Made by a program: the position numbers and the translations under genes. Below, one piece after another: positions 42,537 to 51,404 of a DNA stretch of 64,000 nucleotides. Each line of letters starts with the position of its first letter. The stretch's first letter is position 1. The notes below the pieces were generated by a model. The model ran no database searches. It was given only the letters and a program-made list of their open reading frames with translations, and was not told where the DNA came from. The DNA is taken from positions 164,028 through 228,027 of the forward strand of contig NZ_JH992942.1 of assembly GCF_000315485.1 (NCBI RefSeq). Reading direction: 5' to 3'. The DNA is from Bacteroides oleiciplenus YIT 12058. GTDB taxonomy: Bacteria; Bacteroidota; Bacteroidia; Bacteroidales; Bacteroidaceae.

Positions 42537-44330
42537 TTATAGATATCCCGGATTATTCTCCAGTTGACGACCAGTATTAGAGTCTATGAACTCTTGTGGA
42601 ATCGGGAAGAGTACCGGAGTTTCGTACGTATTCATGCCTCGTGCATCACGTCCGGCAATCTCATTCAACTGGCGCATACGGCGTTTGAAGTAATTATTCA
42701 CGTCGCGTTCATCTCCGCCTTTTTCCTGGCTCACGCGAATCAGGGTATGGCGGCGTTCTTCTTCCGAAAGGAGTTCGCGGCTACGTTCGTCCAGAATGAA
42801 GTCGAGTCCTCCTGCGGTTAGTTCGGCTTCCGTGATACTGACTGCGTTGGAGCGGTTACGTACTTTATTAATCCACTTGATGGCTTCGCCTGCCTGATTG
42901 TTTTTCAGCAGAGCTTCCGCATAAAGCAGGTAGGTGTCTGCCAGACGGAGGTAAACGATGTCCTGATAGCATCCGTCTTTGTCACCGTTCGCCATCAATG
43001 GTGCTACGTAGTCCCATTTGCGGGTGGTAGGCCAGTTGTACTTCTTAATAGTGGTCTTGTTGTCATCCAGCATGGCTGCGCTTACGATGGTATCTACTAC
43101 CATTTTCCCGTTATTCAGATATTCCGTGACTTTGCCATCAGCACCTTTTTCGTTGATGGTCCATACCACTGCGTAATCGGATACGCGGTCATCCTTTGTG
43201 CCCTGGTCTTTGTAGTTATAGAGGCGGAAAGCACCCCGTGAAGGCACGCAACGTCCGGCACCTTTACCACCGTTGTTTATCCAGAATACCTGAGGCCAGG
43301 TGGCTGTACCGCTCGTATAGTCAGGGTCTTTCATATTGCTCTTGTTGATGACGCCATCATTGGAATAATAGTTCTTATAAGTACTCTTCATATATACTTC
43401 AGCCGTACCGAAAGCACTGTTTTCCGGTTCTGTATTAACAAAGGCATACAGTACTTCCGTATTTCCGTCCGCATACATCGGCGTGCGGAATACATCGATG
43501 AACGGGCAACCGGGATTGGAGGCGTTCTTGCCGAAGCGGGTAGTCATCAGGCTGTATTCCGTACCTTCTACCAGTGGCTTCAATACTTCGGCAGCTTTAC
43601 CCGGCTGGTCCATAGCCAGATATAATTCGCCCAGATAGTGACGTGCTACGGCTCCCGAAATTTTGCTGTTGTTCTCTTCGCGGAGCGGCAGGTTGTTCAT
43701 TGCGAATATGAAATCCTGTTCCATTACTTCGCGAATCGATTCTACGGAGTTGCGTTCCCAGTCGTTACGATAGTTCATGCCTGTAATCTCTTCGGTTGAC
43801 AGAGGCACGGCACCGTATGAATAAGTCAGGTGGCGATAGGCCCATGCGCGGAAGAAGCGGGCTTGTGCTATAATCTTATTTTTATGGGCGGCAGCTTCTG
43901 ATTCTGTTCCTTTCCAGTCGATGCCGCTGCCTTCAGCACGCGAAATCACCATGTTGGCGGTGTTGATGAGACGGTAGCACCATTGGAAAATGTTCTGGAA
44001 TATCTGTAAATCAGTCTGGTTGATTTGAGACGGATAGTACATATACTTAAAGTCGCTGTGTGAGTTGTTGCTCCATGAGTTGTCGACACCGCAACCCCAT
44101 GCTGAGTGTAGTACGAGTGGTAGACCACCACCCAGCGCATCGGCGCGGCGGTATTCGTTGCGCATCATTCCGTTGAGAGTGATTACCATGGACTGGAATC
44201 CGCTGTAATCTACTAACAAGTTTTCGGGATAGAGTGAAGCACGTGGGTCTTCCTCCAGGAAACTGGTTTCGTTGCATCCGGTGGTGCAGAGCACAAACAG
44301 TGCTATCAGTGTATATTTTAGCTTTTTCAT
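42537..44330 (-). CDS. SusD/RagB-type surface lipoprotein
   Basis: The 597-residue lipoprotein (CTTGC signal, Cys19) has SusD features: RGASL-like start, TPR-like helices (NKIIAQARFFRAWAYRHLTYSYGAVPLSTEEI, SGAVARHYLGELYLAMDQPGKAAEVLKPL) and the C-terminal LLYAEALLKNNQ, ELLSEEERR and ENNPGYL. It forms the lid of the SusC channel and captures substrate. It starts 21 bp after the SusC gene. The substrate is unknown; neighbours point to peptides. Confidence 0.95.
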   Translation of the reverse strand: MKKLKYTLIALFVLCTTGCNETSFLEEDPRASLYPENLLVDYSGFQSMVITLNGMMRNEYRRADALGGGLPLVLHSAWGCGVDNSWSNNSHSDFKYMYYPSQINQTDLQIFQNIFQWCYRLINTANMVISRAEGSGIDWKGTESEAAAHKNKIIAQARFFRAWAYRHLTYSYGAVPLSTEEITGMNYRNDWERNSVESIREVMEQDFIFAMNNLPLREENNSKISGAVARHYLGELYLAMDQPGKAAEVLKPLVEGTEYSLMTTRFGKNASNPGCPFIDVFRTPMYADGNTEVLYAFVNTEPENSAFGTAEVYMKSTYKNYYSNDGVINKSNMKDPDYTSGTATWPQVFWINNGGKGAGRCVPSRGAFRLYNYKDQGTKDDRVSDYAVVWTINEKGADGKVTEYLNNGKMVVDTIVSAAMLDDNKTTIKKYNWPTTRKWDYVAPLMANGDKDGCYQDIVYLRLADTYLLYAEALLKNNQAGEAIKWINKVRNRSNAVSITEAELTAGGLDFILDERSRELLSEEERRHTLIRVSQEKGGDERDVNNYFKRRMRQLNEIAGRDARGMNTYETPVLFPIPQEFIDSNTGRQLENNPGYL

Positions 44331-44351
44331 ACTTTTCTCTTTTTTAGCGGT

Positions 44352-47300
44352 TTATAAATCAAGTTTCAGACCGAATGTGAATGAACGCACCTGCGGCGTG
44401 GACTGTTGGTCACTGATGAATTCCGGATCCAGACCGGTCCAGCTTGTCCAGGTTGCCAGGTTCTTGATGTTCATGTACACTTCGAGGCGGTTCAGGGAAA
44501 TCTTCTTTAACCAACGCTGGGGAATGCGGTATCCCAGAGTGATGTCCTGTACCCGGAGGAAGTCGGTCTTTTCGTAGAAGCCTGCACCCATCGGATTTAC
44601 AGAAGTATCCAGGGAATTCTTCGGATACTTGTTGGTCGGATTTTCTGGCGTCCAGAAGTCTACCATCAAGCGGTTCTGACGGTAAGAGTTGTGAGACACA
44701 TCGTAGAGCCAGTTGTTGGCAGTCTGTCCCAATTGTGCATTCAGGAATACGCTCAGACTTACATTCTTGTAACGGAAAGTATTTGTCAGCCCCATCGTTA
44801 CTTTAGGGATAGCCGAACCGATGATTTCCTTGTCTGCCGGGGTGATGTCGTTCACACCATCCTTATCGTGATACTTCATGTATCCGGGGATGGAGTAGCG
44901 ATAGTTAGAATCTTGCTGGCCGTTGGGGTTTGCAGGGTCGGTAATCTGCCAGATGCCGATGAAGCGGTAGTCGTAGTTCACACTGATAGGTTGGCCGATG
45001 AACCATCTGGAACCGACATCATCCATCGGTTTGCCGTCAGCATCATAGAGACCTACGTTCACAATCTTTGTTTTATAGTGTGACAGGTTGAAAGTAGTGG
45101 ACCATTCAAAATTCTTCTTGGTGATATTGTTTGATGTGATTTGCAGCTCCAAACCGCGGTTCTGAGTCTCACCGATATTTTCGGTGATGTTGCCAGTTCC
45201 GTTAATGGTAGGAATGGAACGGTTCAGCAACAGGTCGTTTGTCTTTGACCAGTACATATCAAATGTTCCCTGAATACGACCACTCCACAATTGGAAGTCA
45301 ATGCCGGTATTGACGGACTGTGTTGTTTCCCATCCTAATGAAGGAGAAGCCAGTTTGGAAGGGTAGAAACCGTAGCTCGGTGTGTGGTCATCTTTCAGAT
45401 AATTGAAAGTTGAAAGTTCGGGTAAGGTAGTGTAGGCACCCACTGCTTCGTTACCGTTCTTACCCCATGACAGACGATATTTCAGGTTGCTTACGACTTT
45501 TGCCAACGGGCTTGCCTGGAAGAAATGTTCGTTAGATATATTCCAGCCGATAGCCATAGAAGGAAATACACCGAACTTGGATTTGCTGCCGAATGCAGAG
45601 TAACCGTCACGGCGTGCAGTCAGCGTCAGCAGATAGCGGCTGTCGTATGAGTAATTCAGACGCGCCATCTGTGAAATGTGGTTCTGCTTGGTATAGCTGG
45701 AACTACCGGACATGGTGGCTGCTTTGGAAATCTGATAATAATACATCACGTCGTTTGGGAAATCTTTTCCTTCCATGCCGTTACCCTCTTTCTCATAACT
45801 TTGAGCGGAATATAATCCGGTGAAGAAGATGCGGTGTTTACCGAATTCGCGGGTATAGGTGATGATATTTTCCAGAATCCACTCTTGTGAATGCCAGTCG
45901 TCGGTGTTCAGAATACCGTTGGAACGTGCGCCGTAGTAAGTATCCATTCCCTGATATTGTTTCCAACTGCTGTTCTGATAGGTATAACCTGTGTTCAGTT
46001 TGTAGCTTAATCCCGGAACAAACGGCAGTTTAATTTCAATGACGTTGTTAGTGATGACTTTGGAACGTATGTCATTGCTTTTGTTGTTGAGGCTGCTCAA
46101 CGGGTTTACAGAGAAAGCTTCGCTGGAGTCTTCCCAAGCAGCAGAACGAATATTACCTTCTGCGTCATAGGCTTCTGCCAACGGGTTCATCCGGAAAGCT
46201 CTGGAGAAGGAGGCACTACTGCCGCTACGGTCGTAACGGCCCAATTGTGTACTGGTGGAGAATTTAAACCAGGAAGTAAACTCCTGATCCAGATTGAAGC
46301 GGATATTATACCGTTTGAATTGATTGCCTACAGCCGTACCCTTTACGTCCGTATAGTTCAACGAAACAAAATAATTCGTTTTGTTCACTCCGCCACGGAG
46401 CGAGATGTTATGCTGCTGCTTGAAGCCGGTGCGGGTTGCAAGGTCCAACCAGTCTGTATCCATTCCAGCCTCATGCATACGTAGTTCAGTAGCAGTCATA
46501 GAGCCCATCCACGGTTCCGGATTACTTTCTGTCGGAGGAGTGGTATTGGCATTTCGCAAAGCTTCTGTCTTGTATTTCCAGAACTCGGCGCCATTCATGA
46601 GGCGGGGAAAGTTTATTGGGTCATCAATGGTGACGTATGTATCATAAGATACGACTAATTTTCCTTTCTCACCCCTTTTGGAGGTAATTAGAATTACACC
46701 ATTCGAACCGCGGGCACCATAAATGGCAGCCGAGGAAGCATCTTTCAGCACTTCGATAGACTCAATATCATTCGGATTGATTTCCGACCAGGGACCATCG
46801 AAAGGAATACCATCCAGAATAATCAACGGCTTGTTGTCTGCTGTGATTGAGTTCTCGCCACGAATACGGGTTTTAGTGGAAGAACCTTCCGCATTGGTTC
46901 CGGTCACTGAAATATTCAGACCCGGTACGGCTCCTTGTAAAGATTGAATAATGTTGGTCTGCGGGCGGTTCTCTAATGTTTTGGCATTTACGGAGGCAAC
47001 CGCACCTGTCATGTCCGACTTGCGTTGTACACCATATCCCACTACCACCACTTCATCCAGCATTTTGGTGTCTTCCTCTAAAATGATGCTGATAGGTTTG
47101 GTTCCGTTGACTTTTACATCTTGGTTCAGATAGCCGATAAAGGAGATTTCGAGTGTAGCCCCGTTGGGCACATTGACTAATGAGAAATCCCCGTCTACAT
47201 TGCTGACACTTCCTGTACCTGTGCCCTTCACAATGACGTTAGCTCCGATGATGGGTTCACCCTTTTCATCTTTCACGTTTCCGGTAACTGTGACTTGCTG

Positions 47301-47393
47301 TTGTGCAAATACATTTGCCGAAATGAACAGTAACAAAGCGCAGCAGGCAAAAATGAGTCTGCATGAGCGTTTTTCTTTTCTTTTGTTCTTCAT
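44352..47393 (-). CDS. SusC/RagA-type TonB-dependent receptor
   Basis: The 1013-residue outer-membrane protein has a signal peptide, a CarboxypepD_reg-like domain (VTVTGNVKDEKGEPIIGANVIV), the TonB-box region (LDEVVVVGYG), a plug (ENRPQTNIIQSLQGAVPGLNI, KDASSAAIYGARGSNGVILIT) and a barrel ending LKLDL. It imports what SusD captures. Translation starts at 47393 (MKNKRKEKRSC); an in-frame ATG lies 21 bp upstream. A -7 box TATCTTTG at 47440-47447 is close. Confidence 0.97.
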   Translation of the reverse strand: MKNKRKEKRSCRLIFACCALLLFISANVFAQQQVTVTGNVKDEKGEPIIGANVIVKGTGTGSVSNVDGDFSLVNVPNGATLEISFIGYLNQDVKVNGTKPISIILEEDTKMLDEVVVVGYGVQRKSDMTGAVASVNAKTLENRPQTNIIQSLQGAVPGLNISVTGTNAEGSSTKTRIRGENSITADNKPLIILDGIPFDGPWSEINPNDIESIEVLKDASSAAIYGARGSNGVILITSKRGEKGKLVVSYDTYVTIDDPINFPRLMNGAEFWKYKTEALRNANTTPPTESNPEPWMGSMTATELRMHEAGMDTDWLDLATRTGFKQQHNISLRGGVNKTNYFVSLNYTDVKGTAVGNQFKRYNIRFNLDQEFTSWFKFSTSTQLGRYDRSGSSASFSRAFRMNPLAEAYDAEGNIRSAAWEDSSEAFSVNPLSSLNNKSNDIRSKVITNNVIEIKLPFVPGLSYKLNTGYTYQNSSWKQYQGMDTYYGARSNGILNTDDWHSQEWILENIITYTREFGKHRIFFTGLYSAQSYEKEGNGMEGKDFPNDVMYYYQISKAATMSGSSSYTKQNHISQMARLNYSYDSRYLLTLTARRDGYSAFGSKSKFGVFPSMAIGWNISNEHFFQASPLAKVVSNLKYRLSWGKNGNEAVGAYTTLPELSTFNYLKDDHTPSYGFYPSKLASPSLGWETTQSVNTGIDFQLWSGRIQGTFDMYWSKTNDLLLNRSIPTINGTGNITENIGETQNRGLELQITSNNITKKNFEWSTTFNLSHYKTKIVNVGLYDADGKPMDDVGSRWFIGQPISVNYDYRFIGIWQITDPANPNGQQDSNYRYSIPGYMKYHDKDGVNDITPADKEIIGSAIPKVTMGLTNTFRYKNVSLSVFLNAQLGQTANNWLYDVSHNSYRQNRLMVDFWTPENPTNKYPKNSLDTSVNPMGAGFYEKTDFLRVQDITLGYRIPQRWLKKISLNRLEVYMNIKNLATWTSWTGLDPEFISDQQSTPQVRSFTFGLKLDL

Positions 47394-47439
47394 GATTAAT
47401 CTAATAGTTAACATAAGTTTTTAGTTTGAATCTCTGTGG

Positions 47440-47447
47440 CAAAGATA
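47440..47447 (-). promoter_or_regulatory. -7 box for the SusC operon
   Basis: Minus-strand TATCTTTG, 47 bp before the SusC start codon. No convincing -33 TTTG is seen, which would fit an activator-dependent promoter. Confidence 0.55.
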
Positions 47448-47595
47448 TGTGCAATAGTAGTTGCTTACTTCGCAAGGTAAACAGGCAAAGTAAACTGTTA
47501 AAAGCGGTAAGTGATTGATTATTAGTGGTGGTTGGTGTGGAATAAGAGAGTCGGAAGTAAACTCTCCAATCCTGAACGGTAGTGGAAAGTAGGGA

Positions 47596-49311
47596 TTAGG
47601 CTTTGTGTTTTCCGAGCTTTTTCACAGCATTAATGAAATCTTCTTTCGGGACGATGGATTTGTTGCGAGTGCGAAGTCGGTTGTTATAAACAGTTTGTGC
47701 AGAGCAATGAAGGAAGTCTGCTATTTTCACGCTGTCCGTAATGCCGAGTCTTATCAATGCATGTATGCGCAGTTCCGTATTCAGCAATTCACCTTCTTTC
47801 AATTCAATCCGTTCTTCGGGCAGAAGCAAGGCATTGAAGTCTTCTACGAAATTGGGGTAGAGGTGGAGGAAGATAGTATCGAAGTGCTGATAGAATTCTT
47901 TCAATTCATTGGAGGCCATGGTTGAAGGATCGGTCATTGTCTTGACATCTTCTATCTGGCCTACCTTAAGTTTCCGGTTGATGTTTTTGCGGAATTCTTC
48001 CAATTTGCTGATGTAAGTGGAACAGATGTTGAATACATACCCGATGTATTCCTCTTTTACGTAATTGGATTCCCGTAATTGGGAGTTTACTTCTTTTAAT
48101 TGGGTATTCAGGTCTTTCAACTGGTTGTTTGCCGCTTCGAGGCATTGATGGGCAGTGGAGAGGGCATCCATATTGACTGAGAGCTTCTGGTTAGTATTGT
48201 CCAACCTCATATTGGTTTCTTTCAGTCGGCGCATTTGCTTACGGATGAACAAAAAGGCACCTATAAGTACAAGGAAAAGTAAACTAACGGCGATGAGGGA
48301 AGCCTGGAGCCGCTTTTGCTGTGTGCGGTCCCGTTCCTGATAGGCTTTATAGATTTGATTTTGCAAATGAGACATTTTGATTATCCGCACCCGGTTGTGG
48401 AAAAACATGGCTTTCTGGGAACAGTAGGCAATATAGTTGTATGCACGGTCTATTTTCCCGTGCCTAAACAAGTATTCCGCTATTTCCTGCAACGAGCCTA
48501 TATCCCCGTTGACACACCGGATATCTGCCATAGCGGAGAGAATCAGATTTTCCAGATATTTACTTTCATCATTCTCACTCCGGTAGATGGCGGACAGGTT
48601 ATAAGTAGCGATGGAATATTTACGGCTATCATTGGGCAGTATCCGTTTGTTATGCTCCAGTGCTTGTTTTACGGGAGCTATCTCAGGACTTCCAAGGTAG
48701 AGCCACGCCCGAGTGTTCCAGTAGCGCAATTCATCGGGAGTAGCAGTGTTGAGTACTGAGTCCCGATAAATCTTTTGGAGATTATTGTAGTGTTCCGATA
48801 AATGGGAGTTTTCACCGGAATAGTCCCTTAGGCGGGAATAGAGCGTACACAAACGACCAAAATACTCAGAACGGAGATTCTGAGGCAATTCTTCCGAACG
48901 GATATCGCTTACGGCTTTCAGCGCTTCGGTCAGAAGTCCGGAAGATGTAAGGACGAAAGATTGTTCGAGCAAAGATACCACTTCCCAGGTGCGGTTATTG
49001 GTTTGCCGTGCCAGCCGTATGTTTTTATTGATGTAGTGCAAAGCTGAATCCGCATCATATACCCGGTACTCTAAATAAATCATTCGATTCATTGCATAGA
49101 GCTCCTTCACATCTTTTACCTGGTTACGTTGTTTCTTCAACTGCATGATGCGTTCCTCTTTTACTTTCACAAAGAAATCCTGATGGGCTAACAGGCTATC
49201 CAGGGAGTAAAGAAGTTTTTTGTTTTCTTCAAAACTGCGTTTGAAATTATCGGCAGATGCCATTGCTGGAAAAAGAAAACAAAATACGAGTATGGAGAGG
49301 ACGCTTTTCAT
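47596..49311 (-). CDS. Membrane-bound HTH regulator (DUF6377 type)
   Basis: The 571-residue protein has a signal peptide, a periplasmic helical TPR-like region (to about 330), a membrane span (LIAVSLLFLVLIGAFLFI), a coiled coil (NTNQKLSVNMDALSTAHQ, CLEAANNQLKDLNTQLKEV) and a C-terminal helix-turn-helix (IRLGITDSVKIADFLHCSAQTVYNNR). This is the plan of SusR-like one-component sensors that read a periplasmic ligand and switch on an adjacent SusC operon. It precedes SusC on the same strand and begins 4 bp after the TPR gene. Confidence 0.85.
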   Translation of the reverse strand: MKSVLSILVFCFLFPAMASADNFKRSFEENKKLLYSLDSLLAHQDFFVKVKEERIMQLKKQRNQVKDVKELYAMNRMIYLEYRVYDADSALHYINKNIRLARQTNNRTWEVVSLLEQSFVLTSSGLLTEALKAVSDIRSEELPQNLRSEYFGRLCTLYSRLRDYSGENSHLSEHYNNLQKIYRDSVLNTATPDELRYWNTRAWLYLGSPEIAPVKQALEHNKRILPNDSRKYSIATYNLSAIYRSENDESKYLENLILSAMADIRCVNGDIGSLQEIAEYLFRHGKIDRAYNYIAYCSQKAMFFHNRVRIIKMSHLQNQIYKAYQERDRTQQKRLQASLIAVSLLFLVLIGAFLFIRKQMRRLKETNMRLDNTNQKLSVNMDALSTAHQCLEAANNQLKDLNTQLKEVNSQLRESNYVKEEYIGYVFNICSTYISKLEEFRKNINRKLKVGQIEDVKTMTDPSTMASNELKEFYQHFDTIFLHLYPNFVEDFNALLLPEERIELKEGELLNTELRIHALIRLGITDSVKIADFLHCSAQTVYNNRLRTRNKSIVPKEDFINAVKKLGKHKA

Positions 49312-49315
49312 GGCG

Positions 49316-50275
49316 CTATAGTCCTAATACATTCGACTGTCTTTCGTTAGGCTGGTTACCATATTGTCCATTGAAGGCTTGTACTTCTTTCGGATTTAGT
49401 TCCAATGCTATCTTTGTATCTTCAACCGAACCATCCTTATCACCATTCAATAGCTTGGCACGGCCGCGTTCGTGGTAGGCCTGCGCAAAGTTAGGATTCA
49501 GCTCTATGGCTTCATCAAAAAGTGCGATGGCTTCCGGAAGTTTTTTTTGCTCGATGTAAAGCTGTCCCAGATAGAGGAAACCTTGCTCATTGAAAGGATT
49601 CAGTTCGGTTACGTGAGAATAATCGGCTTCTGCTGCCTCTGCATCACCGGTGGCTTCTTTTATTTTTCCGCGTAGCAAGAGGGCGTTTTCGTCATCTGCA
49701 TCTTGTGCCAATATGGCGTCAATGTCCTCCATGGCTTCATTGTACTGCTTCATCTTAGTTAGAGCTTCAGCACGTAAAAGGCGGGCTTCGGTGAAATCAT
49801 CTTTCAGAACGATGGCTTTGGTGAGGTGGGCGATACTCATAATGCCGTCATCCATTCCCTGTTTGGCCCTTCCCAGAAGGTAGTGCGCCATGGCATTGCC
49901 CTCTTCAATTTCAATGGCTTTCTGTGCGGCTTCGGCCATAGCCTGATAATCTTCTTGCAGGTAGCATACATTGGCAAGGGTGAGGAAAGTGGAAGTATGT
50001 TCCGGTTCCAGCTTTGCCATACGTTCCAAAAGCTCATGTGCTTCACTGAGGGCATTTGTCTGGATGTAAACCTGACTGAGATAGCTCATGGTCTCAAAAT
50101 CATCCTGGATTGCCAAGGCTTCGGTGAAGCATTTGATGGCGTAGTCCGGGCGTCCCATGCGCTGTGCACGCATGCCGTCATACTTGAATATTTCAAAGTT
50201 CTTCTGCTCGTTTTTCTGTTTTTCAGTTTCCGGTTTGTCTTGTTTACCGGAGAAGAAAGATTTAAAGAATCCCAT
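49316..50275 (-). CDS. TPR repeat protein
   Basis: The 319-residue protein is built from about eight tetratricopeptide repeats (YLSQVYIQTNALSEAHELLER, GFLYLGQLYIEQKKLPEAIALFDEAIELNPNFAQAYHERGRA). It has no signal peptide or catalytic motif and is probably cytoplasmic, with a scaffold role. Start at 50275 (MGFFKSFFSGKQ). It ends 4 bp before the regulator, so they may share a transcript. Confidence 0.88.
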   Translation of the reverse strand: MGFFKSFFSGKQDKPETEKQKNEQKNFEIFKYDGMRAQRMGRPDYAIKCFTEALAIQDDFETMSYLSQVYIQTNALSEAHELLERMAKLEPEHTSTFLTLANVCYLQEDYQAMAEAAQKAIEIEEGNAMAHYLLGRAKQGMDDGIMSIAHLTKAIVLKDDFTEARLLRAEALTKMKQYNEAMEDIDAILAQDADDENALLLRGKIKEATGDAEAAEADYSHVTELNPFNEQGFLYLGQLYIEQKKLPEAIALFDEAIELNPNFAQAYHERGRAKLLNGDKDGSVEDTKIALELNPKEVQAFNGQYGNQPNERQSNVLGL

Positions 50276-50461
50276 AATTATGTATGTCTTTGATATTTTG
50301 TTTCTATTCTTTTGCAAACTTACATAAAAATCTTGTCTTCATACCAAGAACTCCACCGAAAAAGAGAAAAACATTCCCTAATATGTTGATGGTATCATTT
50401 AAAATTTGTTCTTTTGCGCCGCATTTATCAAATTAAATAATCATCTTTTAAAAACACAAGA

Positions 50462-51259
50462 ATGAAAAAGACTATTATGAAGTGGACCCTCCTTCTCGTA
50501 TGTATGGTGGTGGCCATGCCTGCAATGGCTCAGTTTAATGTGAAAGCACTGAAAGGTGCAGCAAAAGCCGTGAAAGCGGTGACTTTGACGGATGCCCAGA
50601 TGACGGAGTATGTGAAAGAGTACATCGACTGGATGGATACTCACAATCAGGTGTGTGCTGATGATAATGAGTATGCTATCCGCCTGAAAAAGTTGACTGA
50701 CGGCTTGACGGATGTAGAAGGAATTCCTTTGAATTTTAAGGTTTACTATGTGATAGACGTCAATGCCTTTGCCTGTGCAGATGGTAGTGTGCGTGTCTTC
50801 TCTTCTCTTATGGACATCATGACGGATGAAGAGTTACTGGGTGTTATCGGTCATGAAGTTGGACACGTGGCACACAAGGATTCTAAGAATGGTTTCCGCA
50901 CAGCATTGCTGACTTCTGCCCTGAAAGATGGTATTTCTTCACAAGGCGGTACGGCTGCTAAACTGACAGACTCTCAGTTGGGTGACCTGGGAGAGGCATT
51001 GGTGAATTCCACTTACTCACAAAAGCAGGAACGCAGTGCTGACGATTATGGTTATGAATTCCTGAAGAGCCATGGCAAGAACCCCTGGGCAATGGCTTTG
51101 TCTTTCCAGAAGTTGAAGAAATTGCAGGAAGAAGCCGGTGCACAAAAGAGTAGTAAACTGAACCAGTTGTTCTCTACCCATCCGGATTTGGATGCCCGTA
51201 TCAAACGCATGGAAGAACGTGCAATCAGCGAAGGTATTGAGAAACCGGCAGCAGAGTAA
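50462..51259 (+). CDS. Secreted M48 zinc metallopeptidase
   Basis: The 265-residue enzyme has a signal peptide (WTLLLVCMVVAMPAMAQ), the zinc motif HEVGH (131-135) and the third ligand Glu in QERSADDYGYEF. It is a soluble BepA/LoiP-like protease that probably helps outer-membrane quality control. Divergent from the TPR gene, it has its own TTCTTTTG -7-like box, 54 bp upstream. Confidence 0.92.
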   Translation: MKKTIMKWTLLLVCMVVAMPAMAQFNVKALKGAAKAVKAVTLTDAQMTEYVKEYIDWMDTHNQVCADDNEYAIRLKKLTDGLTDVEGIPLNFKVYYVIDVNAFACADGSVRVFSSLMDIMTDEELLGVIGHEVGHVAHKDSKNGFRTALLTSALKDGISSQGGTAAKLTDSQLGDLGEALVNSTYSQKQERSADDYGYEFLKSHGKNPWAMALSFQKLKKLQEEAGAQKSSKLNQLFSTHPDLDARIKRMEERAISEGIEKPAAE

Positions 51260-51315
51260 TTTTTTGAAATAATCCTGTTGAATAATTGTTTCTTTCTGTA
51301 ACGGTTATGAATCTT

Positions 51316-51390
51316 TTCACCACAGAGGACGCAGAGTTTTTATACTTCTTATTCAGAGATAATTATAACCTCTGTGCCCTCTGTGGTGAA
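51316..51390. repeat. Intergenic inverted repeat (CACAGAG type)
   Basis: TTCACCACAGAGGAC and GCAGAG (51316-51336) pair with CTCTGTGCCCTCTGTGGTGAA's last part (51370-51390), with two mismatches in 21 bp. It lies between convergent M48 and recQ, and may serve as a terminator. Such CACAGAGG repeats recur in Bacteroides genomes. Confidence 0.75.
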
Positions 51391-51404
51391 GTAGTTCCTT
51401 TCTA

